Shown here piece by piece: positions 45,208-54,211 of a DNA stretch of 64,000 bases (position 1 is its first letter; the number at the start of each line of letters is the position of its first letter). Position numbers and translations under genes: made by a program. Under the pieces are notes generated by a model that was given only the letters and a program-made list of their open reading frames with translations, was not told the origin of the DNA and did no database searches. Origin of the DNA: Mesorhizobium sp. (GTDB taxonomy: Bacteria; Pseudomonadota; Alphaproteobacteria; Rhizobiales; Rhizobiaceae); contig JAPUFC010000091.1 of assembly GCA_027492275.1 (NCBI GenBank), positions 62,001-126,000 on the forward strand. Reading direction: 5' to 3'.

Positions 45208-45723
45208 CTACATGCGATAGGCGATGGTGTCGTTCCAGAAGCGGTCGAGGCGCTGCAGCGCGCGGTTCATCTGCTTGAACTCGTCGGCGTTGATGCCGCC
45301 CACCTGCTCGATCGTGCCGATATGGCGGTTGTAGAGCCCGGCCACCACCTCGGCGACCTCCTGCCCTTTCGGCGTCAGGCTGACGCGGACCGACCGGCGG
45401 TCGATGCGCGAGCGCTGGTGGTTGATGAAGCCGAGGTCGACCAGCTTTTTCAGGTTGTAGGAGACGTTCGACCCCAGATAGTAGCCGCGCGAGCGCAGCT
45501 CCCCCGCCGTCAGTTCCGCATTGCCGATGTTGAACAGCAGCAGCGCCTGGATGGCGTTGATGTCGCTGCGGCCGTTGCGGTCGAACTCGTCCTTGATCAC
45601 GTCCAGCAGGCGGCGATGCAGCCGCTCGACGAGCTGAAGTGATTCCATGTAGAGCGAGCGGATCGCCTCGGAGCGGTCTTCCGATACGACTGAAGTCTTC
45701 GTCGCCTGGCGCGAATTGATCAT
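45208..45723 (-). CDS. ldtR: MarR-family regulator LdtR
   Basis: A 171-residue winged-helix regulator. INAIQALLLFNIG, GELRSRGYYLGSNVSYNLKKLVDLG (recognition helix) and RSRIDRRSVRVSLTPKGQ (wing) give the MarR fold. The N-terminus MINSRQATKTSVVSEDRSEAIRS... and the position beside an L,D-transpeptidase identify it as LdtR, described in Liberibacter asiaticus and Sinorhizobium meliloti as a stress-responsive regulator of that enzyme. ATG 45723 is chosen; TTG 45732 is possible. It ends in a strong terminator. Confidence 0.88.
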   Translation of the reverse strand: MINSRQATKTSVVSEDRSEAIRSLYMESLQLVERLHRRLLDVIKDEFDRNGRSDINAIQALLLFNIGNAELTAGELRSRGYYLGSNVSYNLKKLVDLGFINHQRSRIDRRSVRVSLTPKGQEVAEVVAGLYNRHIGTIEQVGGINADEFKQMNRALQRLDRFWNDTIAYRM

Positions 45724-45732
45724 TGGTCTCAA

Positions 45733-45896
45733 GCCTCTCGTTTGTCGCCTGGTGATCTTTTTTTGTCATCACCTTGATCGCGACACTATCGAAGACCAAT
45801 AAAATTCGACTTAAACGTCAGGCCTAACAAGGGGTTACTGGCGAGACTCCAATTCTCTTGATTAACGGATTCTCTTTCCGGTCGATAAAATTAACC
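45733..45896 (-). promoter_or_regulatory. AT-rich upstream region of ldtR
   Basis: A 164-bp gap noticeably richer in A+T than the genes on both sides, with runs such as GATCTTTTTTTG and TTAACG. It should carry the ldtR promoter and possibly LdtR sites. I cannot single out a convincing -35/-10 pair or inverted repeat. Confidence 0.35.
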
Positions 45897-46322
45897 CTAT
45901 TCCTGGGCCGGCCTGGGCGGCCGCGAGCGGATGTGGATGACGACGCGGAAGAGGATGAACAGCAGCGCCGCCATGCCGTGGCAGACGACCACCAGCGGGC
46001 GGCTGCCGAACAGGTCGGGGAAGCCGAGATACATCGTGGTCTCGACCGCCGCGCAGATGAACCAGATCACCGGGCCCCAGGAAGTCAGCATCCACAGGCC
46101 GATCGCGGCGAAGGGGAAGAACACGGACAGCACCGAGGCCGCGATCTGCCAATGCACCGGCATCAGGTCGAAGCGCCACAGCGGACCGTCGTAGAAGCCG
46201 ATCAGCCGCACCCAGTAGAGGATCCCGAACAGCATGCAGTAGCCCGCCGCCACGCGCTGGAAGACGACGAATACCCGCTCCACCCCGCTCGGCTTCAGCG
46301 AGGGTTGGGTGACTTCGATCAA
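45897..46322 (-). CDS. Small four-span membrane protein (DUF6163-like)
   Basis: A 141-residue protein with four hydrophobic segments and aromatic loops (FGILYWVRLIGFYDGPLWRFD, WMLTSWGPVIWF). It matches in size and context a rhizobial family I recall as DUF6163; the family name is from memory. The TTG start at 46322 overlaps the TGA of the hydrolase gene, so it is translated from the same message. Its C-terminal tail is basic (HIRSRPPRP). Function unknown. Confidence 0.65.
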   Translation of the reverse strand: MIEVTQPSLKPSGVERVFVVFQRVAAGYCMLFGILYWVRLIGFYDGPLWRFDLMPVHWQIAASVLSVFFPFAAIGLWMLTSWGPVIWFICAAVETTMYLGFPDLFGSRPLVVVCHGMAALLFILFRVVIHIRSRPPRPAQE

Positions 46323-47371
46323 AACGTCAGGTCCCCGCCGGGCGGCAGCGCGAAATAGGCTTCGACCTCGTCTTCCGTGACGTCCTCCAGCGCGGCCGGC
46401 GACCATTTCGGCGCGGAATCCCGGTCGACCAGCGCCGCGCGGATGCCTTCGTAGAAATCGTGCCCGCGAAGCATCCGGTTCAGGATGCGGAACTCCATGC
46501 GCATGCAGTCGTCCATCGACATGGTCGAGCCGCGCGTGATCGACCTGAACGTCACCGCCAGGCTGGTCGGCGACTTGCCCGCCAGCATCGCCAGGATGCC
46601 CGCCGCCTGCTCGTCGCCGCCCACCGCCGCCGCGCGCAGATTGTCGACGATGGCCTTCACCGAGCGCTTAGAAAAATAGCCGGCGATGGCGCGCAGCGCG
46701 CTGCCGGCCGTCTCGCGCTTGGCCGGGGTGGACGCCGCCCGCAGCGCCAGGTCCGGGTCGCCTGTCTCGGACAGATGCTGGAACAGGCCGGGCAGCAGTT
46801 CCGACTTCACCGTATGGGTGGCGATGCCCGACCACAGCGCGTCGCCGAAACGGATGCGGCTGCCGGTCAGGCCGAGATAGAGGCCGAAATTCTCGCCCAA
46901 ATCGGGCAGCAGATGACTGCCGCCGACATCGGGGAAGAAGCCGATGCCCACCTCCGGCATGGCGAAAACCGCGTTCTCGGTCATGACGCGGTAGGAGCCG
47001 TGGCAGGCGATGCCGACGCCGCCGCCCATCACCAGCCCGTCCATCAGCGCCACATAGGGCTTGGTGAAGCGGGCGATCTGGGCGTTCAGCCGGTACTCGT
47101 CGGCGAAGAAGTCGACCGCCAGCCCGCCGCGCTGCCTGGCCTCGTAGACATGCAATATGTCGCCGCCGGCGCAGAAGGCGCGCCCTTCGGCGTGCAGCAC
47201 CACCACGGCGATGTCGGAATCGCCCTCCCAGTCCACCAGCGCCCGCGACAGGGCCTTGACCATCGTGTGCGTCAGCGCGTTCAGCGACTTCGGCCTGGTC
47301 AGGGTCACGACGCCGGCCCGGCCCACGCGCTCGAAGCGGATTTCGTCACCGCCCCCGTAGTCAATGCTCAA
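46319..47371 (-). CDS. 3-hydroxyisobutyryl-CoA hydrolase (enoyl-CoA hydratase family)
   Basis: A 350-residue crotonase-fold protein. AFCAGGDI and GLVMGGGVGIACHGSYRVMTEN form the CoA and oxyanion-hole region; FAMPEVGIGFFPDVGGSHLLPDL with its PEVGIGFFPD is typical of 3-hydroxyisobutyryl-CoA hydrolases rather than hydratases. Its length of about 350 also fits HIBCH. It acts in valine breakdown. The TTG start at 47371 has GGAGAG eight bases ahead; no ATG is near. Confidence 0.85.
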   Translation of the reverse strand: MSIDYGGGDEIRFERVGRAGVVTLTRPKSLNALTHTMVKALSRALVDWEGDSDIAVVVLHAEGRAFCAGGDILHVYEARQRGGLAVDFFADEYRLNAQIARFTKPYVALMDGLVMGGGVGIACHGSYRVMTENAVFAMPEVGIGFFPDVGGSHLLPDLGENFGLYLGLTGSRIRFGDALWSGIATHTVKSELLPGLFQHLSETGDPDLALRAASTPAKRETAGSALRAIAGYFSKRSVKAIVDNLRAAAVGGDEQAAGILAMLAGKSPTSLAVTFRSITRGSTMSMDDCMRMEFRILNRMLRGHDFYEGIRAALVDRDSAPKWSPAALEDVTEDEVEAYFALPPGGDLTF

Positions 47372-47494
47372 AATTAGCTCTCCCGCCCTCGGGGATAGCA
47401 GTGCTAATGGACAGGCGGGCGGACAGTCAATACCGGTTTCCGGGCCAAGTTCGAGGCCGATCCCATGGCCGACGTTCGATTCGGAGCAGCTCTC

Positions 47495-48526
47495 ATGACC
47501 AGGATTTCCCCCCAAGGCGCGCGGCAGGGCCGCTCCGTCGACGAGATCACCGGCGGGCGACGGCTGCGCCGCATGCGCAAGGCCGACTGGTCGCGGCGGC
47601 TGGTGCAGGAGAACCGGCTGAGCGTCGACGACCTCATCTGGCCGATCTTCGTCATCGACGGCGAGAACCGCCGCGAGGAGATCGCCGCCATGCCCGGCGT
47701 CTTCCGCCTGTCCGTCGACCTCGCCGTGCGGGAGGCCGAGCGCGCGGCGAAGCTCGGCATCCCCGCCATCGCCACCTTCCCGAACGTCGCCATGGGGCTC
47801 CGCGACGACACGGGATCGCATATCCTCGACCCCGGCAACGTCATCAACAGCGCCACCCGCGCCATCAAGAAGGCGGTCCCGGAAATCGGCATCATCACCG
47901 ACGTGGCGCTCGATCCCTTCACCAGCCACGGCCACGACGGCATTTTGCGCGACGGCATCATCGTCAACGACGAGACGGTGGCGCAGGTGGCGGCGGCGGC
48001 GGTCACGCAGGCGGAAGCCGGCGCCGACATCATTGCCCCGTCGGACATGATGGACGGCCGCGTCGGCGCGATCCGCGACGCGCTGGACGCCGGCGGCTTC
48101 CAGGACGTGGCGATCATGTCCTACGCCACGAAATTCCAGTCGGCCTTCTACGGACCCTATCGCGAGGCGGTCGGCACGGCGGGTCTGCTGAAGGGCGACA
48201 AGAAGACCTACTACATCGACCACGCCAATTCCGACGAGGCGGTGCGCGAGGCCGAGCAGGATCTGGCCGAAGGCGCCGATATGCTGATGGTCAAGCCCGG
48301 CCTGCCCTATCTCGACATTGTTCGCCGGCTGAAGGACGAGTTCGCCGTGCCGACCTTCGCCTACCAGGTTTCGGGCGAGTACGCCATGATCCGGGCCGCG
48401 GCGGCCAACGGCTGGATCGACGGCGAGCGCGCGATGCTGGAATCGCTGCTCGCCCTCAAGCGCGCCGGCTGCGACGGCATCCTGACCTATTTCGCGCCGA
48501 CCGTCGCCGGGATGCTGAAAGGCTGA
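47495..48526 (+). CDS. hemB: Delta-aminolevulinic acid dehydratase (porphobilinogen synthase)
   Basis: A 343-residue enzyme condensing two ALA molecules in heme and chlorophyll synthesis. SYATKFQSAFYGP and MVKPGLPY hold the two active-site Lys. The metal loop reads DVALDPFTSHGHDG with Asp where zinc enzymes have Cys, so a Mg2+-type enzyme is expected. ATG 47495 follows GGAG; ATG 47465 is possible. It diverges from the hydrolase gene. Confidence 0.95.
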   Translation: MTRISPQGARQGRSVDEITGGRRLRRMRKADWSRRLVQENRLSVDDLIWPIFVIDGENRREEIAAMPGVFRLSVDLAVREAERAAKLGIPAIATFPNVAMGLRDDTGSHILDPGNVINSATRAIKKAVPEIGIITDVALDPFTSHGHDGILRDGIIVNDETVAQVAAAAVTQAEAGADIIAPSDMMDGRVGAIRDALDAGGFQDVAIMSYATKFQSAFYGPYREAVGTAGLLKGDKKTYYIDHANSDEAVREAEQDLAEGADMLMVKPGLPYLDIVRRLKDEFAVPTFAYQVSGEYAMIRAAAANGWIDGERAMLESLLALKRAGCDGILTYFAPTVAGMLKG

Positions 48527-48607
48527 TCCGAAAAAAATCGCAACCTTTGTCGATCCGGCGTCTTCCCGTTCGTCCTGTGGACGTAACCCGTGAAGAAGGA
48601 GACGCCC

Positions 48608-48961
48608 ATGTCCTATGTCGACGGATTTCTGATCCCCGTGCCGAAGGCGAAGCTCGACGAGTACAGGCGGATGGCCAGGCAGGCCTCCGAGGTCTGGAAG
48701 GAGCATGGCTGCACGGCCTATGTCGAGTGCATCGGCGACGACGTGCCCTATGGCGAGCTGACGTCCTTCCCACGCGCGGTCCAGGCGAGGGACGACGAGG
48801 TGGTGATTTTCTCCTGGGCCATGTGGCCCTCGCGCGAGGCCCGCGACGCCGCCAACGAGAAGATCATGAAGGACCCGCGTCTGGCCGAATCCATGAACAA
48901 CGCGCCCTTCGACGGCAAGCGCATGATCTTCGGCGGCTTCGAGGCTTTCATCGAGGTCTGA
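48608..48961 (+). CDS. DUF1428 family protein
   Basis: A 117-residue small protein of the DUF1428 (dimeric alpha-beta barrel) family: MSYVDGFLIPVPKAKLDEYR, CIGDDVPYGELTSFP, VIFSWAMWPSREARDA and the C-terminal PFDGKRMIFGGFEAFIE are all conserved blocks. No catalytic role is established. AAGGAG precedes the ATG. It stands alone after hemB. Confidence 0.9.
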   Translation: MSYVDGFLIPVPKAKLDEYRRMARQASEVWKEHGCTAYVECIGDDVPYGELTSFPRAVQARDDEVVIFSWAMWPSREARDAANEKIMKDPRLAESMNNAPFDGKRMIFGGFEAFIEV

Positions 48962-49000
48962 GCCCGAACTTGAAGCGGGCCGGCGCACGCACCATGTTTG

Positions 49001-49034
49001 TCGCGAAGGCGGGAGATCGTTTCCGCCTTCGCGA
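49001..49034 (+). promoter_or_regulatory. Perfect 12-bp inverted repeat in the 5' leader of the RDD gene
   Basis: TCGCGAAGGCGG (49001-49012) and CCGCCTTCGCGA (49023-49034) are complementary around a 10-base loop. The stem ends within about 10 bases of the ATG at 49044 and overlaps the GAGAGG ribosome site. There is no T-tract, so it is more likely a leader hairpin or operator than a terminator of the preceding gene. Confidence 0.45.
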
Positions 49035-49043
49035 GAGGACGAC

Positions 49044-49514
49044 ATGACCAACCGCATTCTCGACGGCGAGATCCTGGATACGAGGCTGGACGACGACCGC
49101 CTCTACGACGGCGTGCGCACGCGGCGCATCCTCGCCTTCGTTCTCGACTATCTCATCGTCGGGCTGCTTCTCATTCCCTTCGCCATCCTCGTCCTGCTGC
49201 TCGGGCTGCTCACCTTCGGCCTCGGCTGGATGCTGTTCGCGGTCCTCGCGCCGCTGGTCGCGCTGACCTATGTCTGGAACACGCTGGGGGGCCGCAACCA
49301 GGCGACCGTCGGCATGCGCATCATGGGCATCCGCCTGGAGCGGCTGGACGGCCAGCCGGTCGACGGCATGCTGGCCGTGGTGCATTCGGTGCTGTTCTGG
49401 GCGGGCAACGCGGTGCTGACGCCGCTCGTCCTGCTGGTCACCCTGTTCTCCGACCGCAAGCGCACCCTGCACGACCTGCTGCTCGGCACGGTCGTCCTGC
49501 GCGCGGATCGCTGA
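49044..49514 (+). CDS. RDD family membrane protein
   Basis: A 156-residue inner-membrane protein with three or four membrane segments and the RDD features: the Arg in RRILAFVLDYLIVG, the Asp in the same segment, then GRNQATVGMRIMGIRL and the C-terminal FSDRKRTLHDLLLGT. Family members are of unknown or transport-related function; some act as Na+/H+ antiporters. A GAGAGG ribosome site lies within a hairpin. Confidence 0.88.
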   Translation: MTNRILDGEILDTRLDDDRLYDGVRTRRILAFVLDYLIVGLLLIPFAILVLLLGLLTFGLGWMLFAVLAPLVALTYVWNTLGGRNQATVGMRIMGIRLERLDGQPVDGMLAVVHSVLFWAGNAVLTPLVLLVTLFSDRKRTLHDLLLGTVVLRADR

Positions 49515-49618
49515 CCGGCCGCACGCAAGGTCAGCGGCGTTGAAGGCCGCTTCAAAACTATCCTGTTGAATTTTTCGCGGCTCGCTTCAAGGTAAGGTGA
49601 TTCGAGACGCCGACCGAC

Positions 49619-50386
49619 ATGACGCACCATCCGACCCAGTCGCCGCAATTCTTCCTGACCGCGCCGTCGCCCTGTCCCTATGTGGACGGCCAGTTCGAGC
49701 GCAAGGTGTTTACGCATCTGGTGGGCGACAAGGCGCCGCAGATGAACGACCTGCTGACGCAGGGCGGCTTCCGGCGCTCGCAGAACATCGCCTATCGCCC
49801 GGCCTGCGAGACCTGCCGCGCCTGCGTGTCGGTGCGCATCCTCGCCGGCGAGTTCGCCATGACGCGCAATCTGCGCCGTGTCGTGCAGCGCAACGCCGAC
49901 CTCATCGGCGCGGCGCACGACGCCGAGCCCTCGACCGAGCAGTATTCGCTGTTCCGCACCTATCTCGATGCGCGCCACAGGCGCGGCGGCATGTCCGACA
50001 TGACCGTTCTCGACTACGCCATGATGGTCGAGGACACGCATGTCGAGACCAAGGTCATCGAGTATCGCCGGCGCGGGCCCGACAGCTTCATCACCGGGCG
50101 CGGCCAGGGCGAGCTGATCGCGGTGGCCTTGACCGACACGATGGCCGACGGCCTGTCGATGGTCTATTCCTACTACAATCCCGAGATGGAGGACCGCTCG
50201 CTCGGCACCTTCATGATCCTCGACCACATCGCCCGCGCCCGCGCCGCCGGCCTGCCGCACGTCTATCTCGGCTACTGGGTCGCCGGCTCGCGCAAAATGA
50301 ACTACAAGGTCCGCTTCCAGCCGCAGGAGCATCTGGGGCCGAGGGGATGGGAGCGCTTCATACCGCGCGCCGACTCCGGGTCCTGA
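49619..50386 (+). CDS. bpt: Aspartate/glutamate leucyltransferase or arginyltransferase (Bpt/Ate family)
   Basis: A 255-residue aminoacyl-tRNA-protein transferase. The N-terminal Cys-rich segment has [16 protein letters not shown], and the C-terminal half has [25 protein letters not shown] and the [12 protein letters not shown] block. Bacterial Bpt adds Leu to proteins that begin with Asp or Glu, targeting them to ClpAP. The exact aminoacyl donor cannot be set by sequence alone; bacterial members mostly use Leu. Its stop is 5 bp from the convergent AI-2E gene. Confidence 0.9.
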   Translation: MTHHPTQSPQFFLTAPSPCPYVDGQFERKVFTHLVGDKAPQMNDLLTQGGFRRSQNIAYRPACETCRACVSVRILAGEFAMTRNLRRVVQRNADLIGAAHDAEPSTEQYSLFRTYLDARHRRGGMSDMTVLDYAMMVEDTHVETKVIEYRRRGPDSFITGRGQGELIAVALTDTMADGLSMVYSYYNPEMEDRSLGTFMILDHIARARAAGLPHVYLGYWVAGSRKMNYKVRFQPQEHLGPRGWERFIPRADSGS

Positions 50387-50390
50387 TCCT

Positions 50391-51623
50391 TCAGACGGCT
50401 TTCTTCACGTCCCCGGCCCGGCCGACCTCCCCCTGCCTGCCCACCTCCATCGTCACCGGCGCTCCGTTATCCGCCGCCAGCGGCACCGGCCCGGTCTGGG
50501 AAGCGGCCTCGCCGGCTTCGTGGATCCATTCGCGCCAGATGGCGACGAGCAGCGCCATCAGCACCGGGCCGATGAACAGCCCGAGCAGTCCCATCGTCTT
50601 GACGCCGCCGATCAGGCCGAAGAAGGTCGGCAGGAAAGGCAGCTTGATCGGCCCGCCGACCAGCTTCGGCCGCAGCGTCTTGTCGACGATGAACAGCTCC
50701 ACCGAACCCCACAGGAACAGCAGCGATCCGGCCACAGGCGAGCCGCTGGCGAGGAGGTAGAGCGACACCAGCGTGAAGGACAGCGGCGCGCCGCCCGGAA
50801 TGAGCGCCATCAGCCCGGTCAGCGCGCCCAGCGTCACCGGAGAGGGCACGCCCGCGACCCAGTAGGCCAGCCCGAGCACCACGCCCTCGCCGATGGCGAT
50901 CAGGGTCATGCCGGTGACGGTCGAGCTGATCGTCGCCGGCACCACGCGCGAGATGCGCTCCCAGCGCAGCGGCAGGATGCGCTCGCCCAGCCGGTCGACC
51001 TGGCCCGCGAAGCTCTCGCCGTCCCGGTACAGGAAGAACAGCGCGATCAGCATGAACAGCAGGCCGAGCACCACGTCGAACATGCGGCTTCCGATGGTGA
51101 GCAGCCCGCGATAGATGCTGCCGATATTGGCGCCGCTGACGATCTGGATCAGCTCGCCGACGCCGCCCGGATGGTCGAGATAGCGCGTCCAGTGCAGGTT
51201 AAGCCATTCGCCGATCCAGGGCAGCGTCGCGATCCAGCCGGGCGTCGGCGCGCCGGCGCGGTTCGCCTCGACCGCCCAGGCGATCCACAGCCGGATCTCG
51301 TGGATGGCGTAGGCGCCGGCCAGCGAGATCGGCACGATCAGGAAGGTCAGGATGAGCAGGATGGCGCAGGCCGCGCCGATGGTGCGGTTGCCGTCGACGA
51401 AGGCGAGCAGCCGGCGGTACAGCGGCCAGCTCGCGAAGGCGATGACCAGCGCCGCCAGCACCGGTACCAGGAAGCCGTGGAAGAAGTAGACGCCCGCCGC
51501 CAGCACGAACAGCAGCAGCCAGCGCGCGGCCGACAGTGGCGCGATCACGGCCGAGCGCGGCGCGGCCGGCACGCCCAGCATGCGCTGCTCCCGCTCGGTC
51601 TTGCGGACCTCCAGTTTCGTCAA
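50391..51623 (-). CDS. AI-2E family transporter
   Basis: A 410-residue protein with the usual eight membrane segments of the AI-2E (UPF0118) family. The conserved blocks are LYRDGESFAGQVD, the GLAYWVAGVPSPVTLGALTGLMALIPGGAPL stretch and a C-terminal LPTFFGLIGGVKTMGLLGLFIGPVLMAL. Members export AI-2 or act as Na+/H+ antiporters. TTG 51623 has AGAGG upstream. An acidic/Gly-rich tail follows the last segment. Confidence 0.85.
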   Translation of the reverse strand: MTKLEVRKTEREQRMLGVPAAPRSAVIAPLSAARWLLLFVLAAGVYFFHGFLVPVLAALVIAFASWPLYRRLLAFVDGNRTIGAACAILLILTFLIVPISLAGAYAIHEIRLWIAWAVEANRAGAPTPGWIATLPWIGEWLNLHWTRYLDHPGGVGELIQIVSGANIGSIYRGLLTIGSRMFDVVLGLLFMLIALFFLYRDGESFAGQVDRLGERILPLRWERISRVVPATISSTVTGMTLIAIGEGVVLGLAYWVAGVPSPVTLGALTGLMALIPGGAPLSFTLVSLYLLASGSPVAGSLLFLWGSVELFIVDKTLRPKLVGGPIKLPFLPTFFGLIGGVKTMGLLGLFIGPVLMALLVAIWREWIHEAGEAASQTGPVPLAADNGAPVTMEVGRQGEVGRAGDVKKAV

Positions 51624-51765
51624 GAACTGCCTCTGCTCGCGCTTCCGGTGGCGGTATGCCGTTCCCTTTGCGGCGCATCATAGCGCAGCAAAGATGAAGG
51701 GACGCCAAAAAAATCCGCCGGCGCGGCTTCTCCAGCGGAAGGCAGCGAGGCGGTCGCGATCCGGC

Positions 51766-54018
51766 TCAGCCGAACTTGCCGGTGCGCGGAAAGCCCTTGG
51801 GCACCAGCCGGCCCGCCGATGCGCGGTTGCCGGTCCATTCGGCGAGGTCCTCGCGCGAACGGACGAAGACGCGGCCCGCCGCATCCTGCCAGGACAGGCC
51901 CTCGGCCATGGTGAAGGTCTTGAGGTCGAGCACGCCGCCGCTCTTGTAGCGTTGCAGGCGCACGCCCTTGCCGCGCCCCATCTCGGGAATCTCGACCAGC
52001 GGGAACACCAGCATCTTGCGGTTGTCGCCGACGATGGCGAGGTGGTCGCCGGACAGCGGCAGGCAGCGTTTCGCCTCGTCCGGCGCCTTGACGTTCATCA
52101 CCTGCCTGCCCTTGCGGGTGTTGGCGACCACGTCGTCCTCGGGCGCCACGAAGCCGTAGCCCTCGTGGCTGGCCAGCAGCAGCCTGCGGCCCGGCTGGTG
52201 CACTAAGGCGGTGACGATGTCCTGGTCGTTCTCCATGTCGACGATGATGCGGATCGGCTCGCCATGGCCGCGCCCGCCCGGCAGCCGTTCCGCCCCGATC
52301 GTGTAGAACTTGCCGCCCGTGGTGAAGACGAGGATCTTGTCGGTCGTCTGCGCCGGAAAGGCGAGCTTGAGCCCGTCGCCCTCCTTGAACGTCAGGCCGG
52401 AAAGGTCGGCGAGATGGCCCTTCAGCGCCCTCAGCCATCCCTTCTCGGACACGACGACCGTGATCGGTTCCTTCTCGATCATCGCCTGCGCGATGTCGGC
52501 CAGATTGTGCTCGGGCGCGTCGGCGAAGATCGTGCGGCGGCGGCCGAGCTCGGTGTCCGGCCCGTATTTCTTGCGGACCTCGCCGACCTCCCATTTGACG
52601 GTCGCCCACTGCTTGGCCTCGGAGGCCAGCAGGCCCTCGATGGTGGCCTTCTCCGCCGACAGCCCGTCGAACTCCTTGCGGATCTCGATCTCCTCCAGCT
52701 TGCGCAGCGCGCGCAGCCTGAGGTTGAGGATGGCTTCGGCCTGCACGTCGCTCAGCGACCAGCGCGCCATCATCACCTGCTTGGGTTCGTCCTCCTCGCG
52801 GATGATGCGGATGACCTCGTCGATGTTCAGATAGGCGATCAGATAGCCGCCGAGAATCTCCAGCCGCCTCTCGATCTCCGCCAGCCTGTGCTTGGAGCGG
52901 CGCACCAGCACCTCGCGGCGATGGTCGAGCCATTCGGTAAGCGCGCTCTTCAGCGACAGCACGTTCGGCACCTTGCCGCGCGACAGCACGTTCATGTTGA
53001 GCGGAAAGCGGCTTTCCAGCTCGGTGAGCTTGAACAGCGATTCCATCAGCAGGCCGGGGTCGACCGTGCGGCTCTTGGGCACCAGCACGATGCGGATGTC
53101 CTCCGCGCTCTCGTCGCGGATGTCCTCCAGCAGCGGCAGCTTGCGCGCCACCAGAAGCTCGGCGATCTTCTCGATCAGCCGCGCCTTCTGCACGCCGTAG
53201 GGGATCTCGGTGACGACGATGGTCCAGGTGCCCCTGCCCTGGTCCTCCTGGCTCCACTTGGCCCGCACGCGAAAGCCGCCGCGCCCGGTCTCGTAGGCGT
53301 CGAGGATGGAGCGCCGGTCGTCGATGATGATGCCGCCGGTCGGGAAATCCGGCCCCTGCACGAACTCCATCAGCTTGGCCACCGTCGCGTCGCGATGCTC
53401 GATCAGGTGCAGCGCCGCGTCGCACAGCTCGGCCGCGTTGTGCGGCGGGATCGAGGTCGCCATGCCCACGGCGATGCCGGACGAGCCGTTGGCCAGGAGG
53501 TTCGGGAACGCGCCCGGCAGCACCGACGGCTCCTCGTCCTCCTCGTTGTAGGTCGGGCGGAAGTCGACCGCGTCCTCGGTGATGCCGGCCAGCAGGTCGG
53601 CCGCCACGTCCGTCATGCGCGCCTCGGTGTAGCGCATGGCGGCGGCGTTATCGCCGTCGATATTGCCGAAATTCCCCTGCCCGTCGACCAGCGGGTAGCG
53701 AACGGAAAAATCCTGCGCCAGCCGCACCAGCGCGTCGTAGATCGACTGGTCGCCATGCGGATGGAACTTGCCCATCACCTCGCCGACGATGCGCGCGCAT
53801 TTGGCGAAGGCCTGGTCCGGGTTGAGGCGCAGCAGCCGCATGGCATGCATGATGCGCCGGTGCACGGGCTTCAGCCCGTCACGCACGTCCGGCAGCGCGC
53901 GGTGCATGATCGTGGACAGCGCATAGGCCAGATAGCGCTCTTCCAGCGCCTTCTTCAGATCGACCGGTTCGACGTGGTCGTCGCCGCCGGAATCCGGCGG
54001 ATTCAAGCTCTTGCCCAT
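51766..54018 (-). CDS. parC: DNA topoisomerase IV subunit A
   Basis: A 750-residue type IIA topoisomerase subunit. The catalytic Tyr130 lies in [40 protein letters not shown] is the quinolone-determining region, in which the usual Ser/Ala equivalents read Gln-Ser-Ile, which I believe is natural in rhizobial ParC. The C-terminal beta-propeller carries IVALPV-type blades and is shorter than GyrA, and the total length fits ParC and not GyrA. It decatenates daughter chromosomes with ParE. Confidence 0.93.
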   Translation of the reverse strand: MGKSLNPPDSGGDDHVEPVDLKKALEERYLAYALSTIMHRALPDVRDGLKPVHRRIMHAMRLLRLNPDQAFAKCARIVGEVMGKFHPHGDQSIYDALVRLAQDFSVRYPLVDGQGNFGNIDGDNAAAMRYTEARMTDVAADLLAGITEDAVDFRPTYNEEDEEPSVLPGAFPNLLANGSSGIAVGMATSIPPHNAAELCDAALHLIEHRDATVAKLMEFVQGPDFPTGGIIIDDRRSILDAYETGRGGFRVRAKWSQEDQGRGTWTIVVTEIPYGVQKARLIEKIAELLVARKLPLLEDIRDESAEDIRIVLVPKSRTVDPGLLMESLFKLTELESRFPLNMNVLSRGKVPNVLSLKSALTEWLDHRREVLVRRSKHRLAEIERRLEILGGYLIAYLNIDEVIRIIREEDEPKQVMMARWSLSDVQAEAILNLRLRALRKLEEIEIRKEFDGLSAEKATIEGLLASEAKQWATVKWEVGEVRKKYGPDTELGRRRTIFADAPEHNLADIAQAMIEKEPITVVVSEKGWLRALKGHLADLSGLTFKEGDGLKLAFPAQTTDKILVFTTGGKFYTIGAERLPGGRGHGEPIRIIVDMENDQDIVTALVHQPGRRLLLASHEGYGFVAPEDDVVANTRKGRQVMNVKAPDEAKRCLPLSGDHLAIVGDNRKMLVFPLVEIPEMGRGKGVRLQRYKSGGVLDLKTFTMAEGLSWQDAAGRVFVRSREDLAEWTGNRASAGRLVPKGFPRTGKFG

Positions 54019-54211
54019 GGGGTGGGGTTAACCGAGCCGGCCTGCCAAGGCAAGCACCCGCTCTTCACCATCCCCGCGCACGCGGCGTGCGCCGGATTGC
54101 CTTTTCCCGCGAATTTGGGTCTATCTCCGCGCCAGCGCCTTTTTCCGGTCCAGTTCGTGAAACAACGGTGGCGGCGTGAGCGAATTCAACGGTCTCAGGG
54201 AAAGCACATTC

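Noticed and set aside
51766-54018. Quinolone-resistance substitution in ParC (Gln at the Ser80-type position)
   Set aside because: The [11 protein letters not shown] context looks like the natural alphaproteobacterial form, so it is not evidence for acquired resistance.
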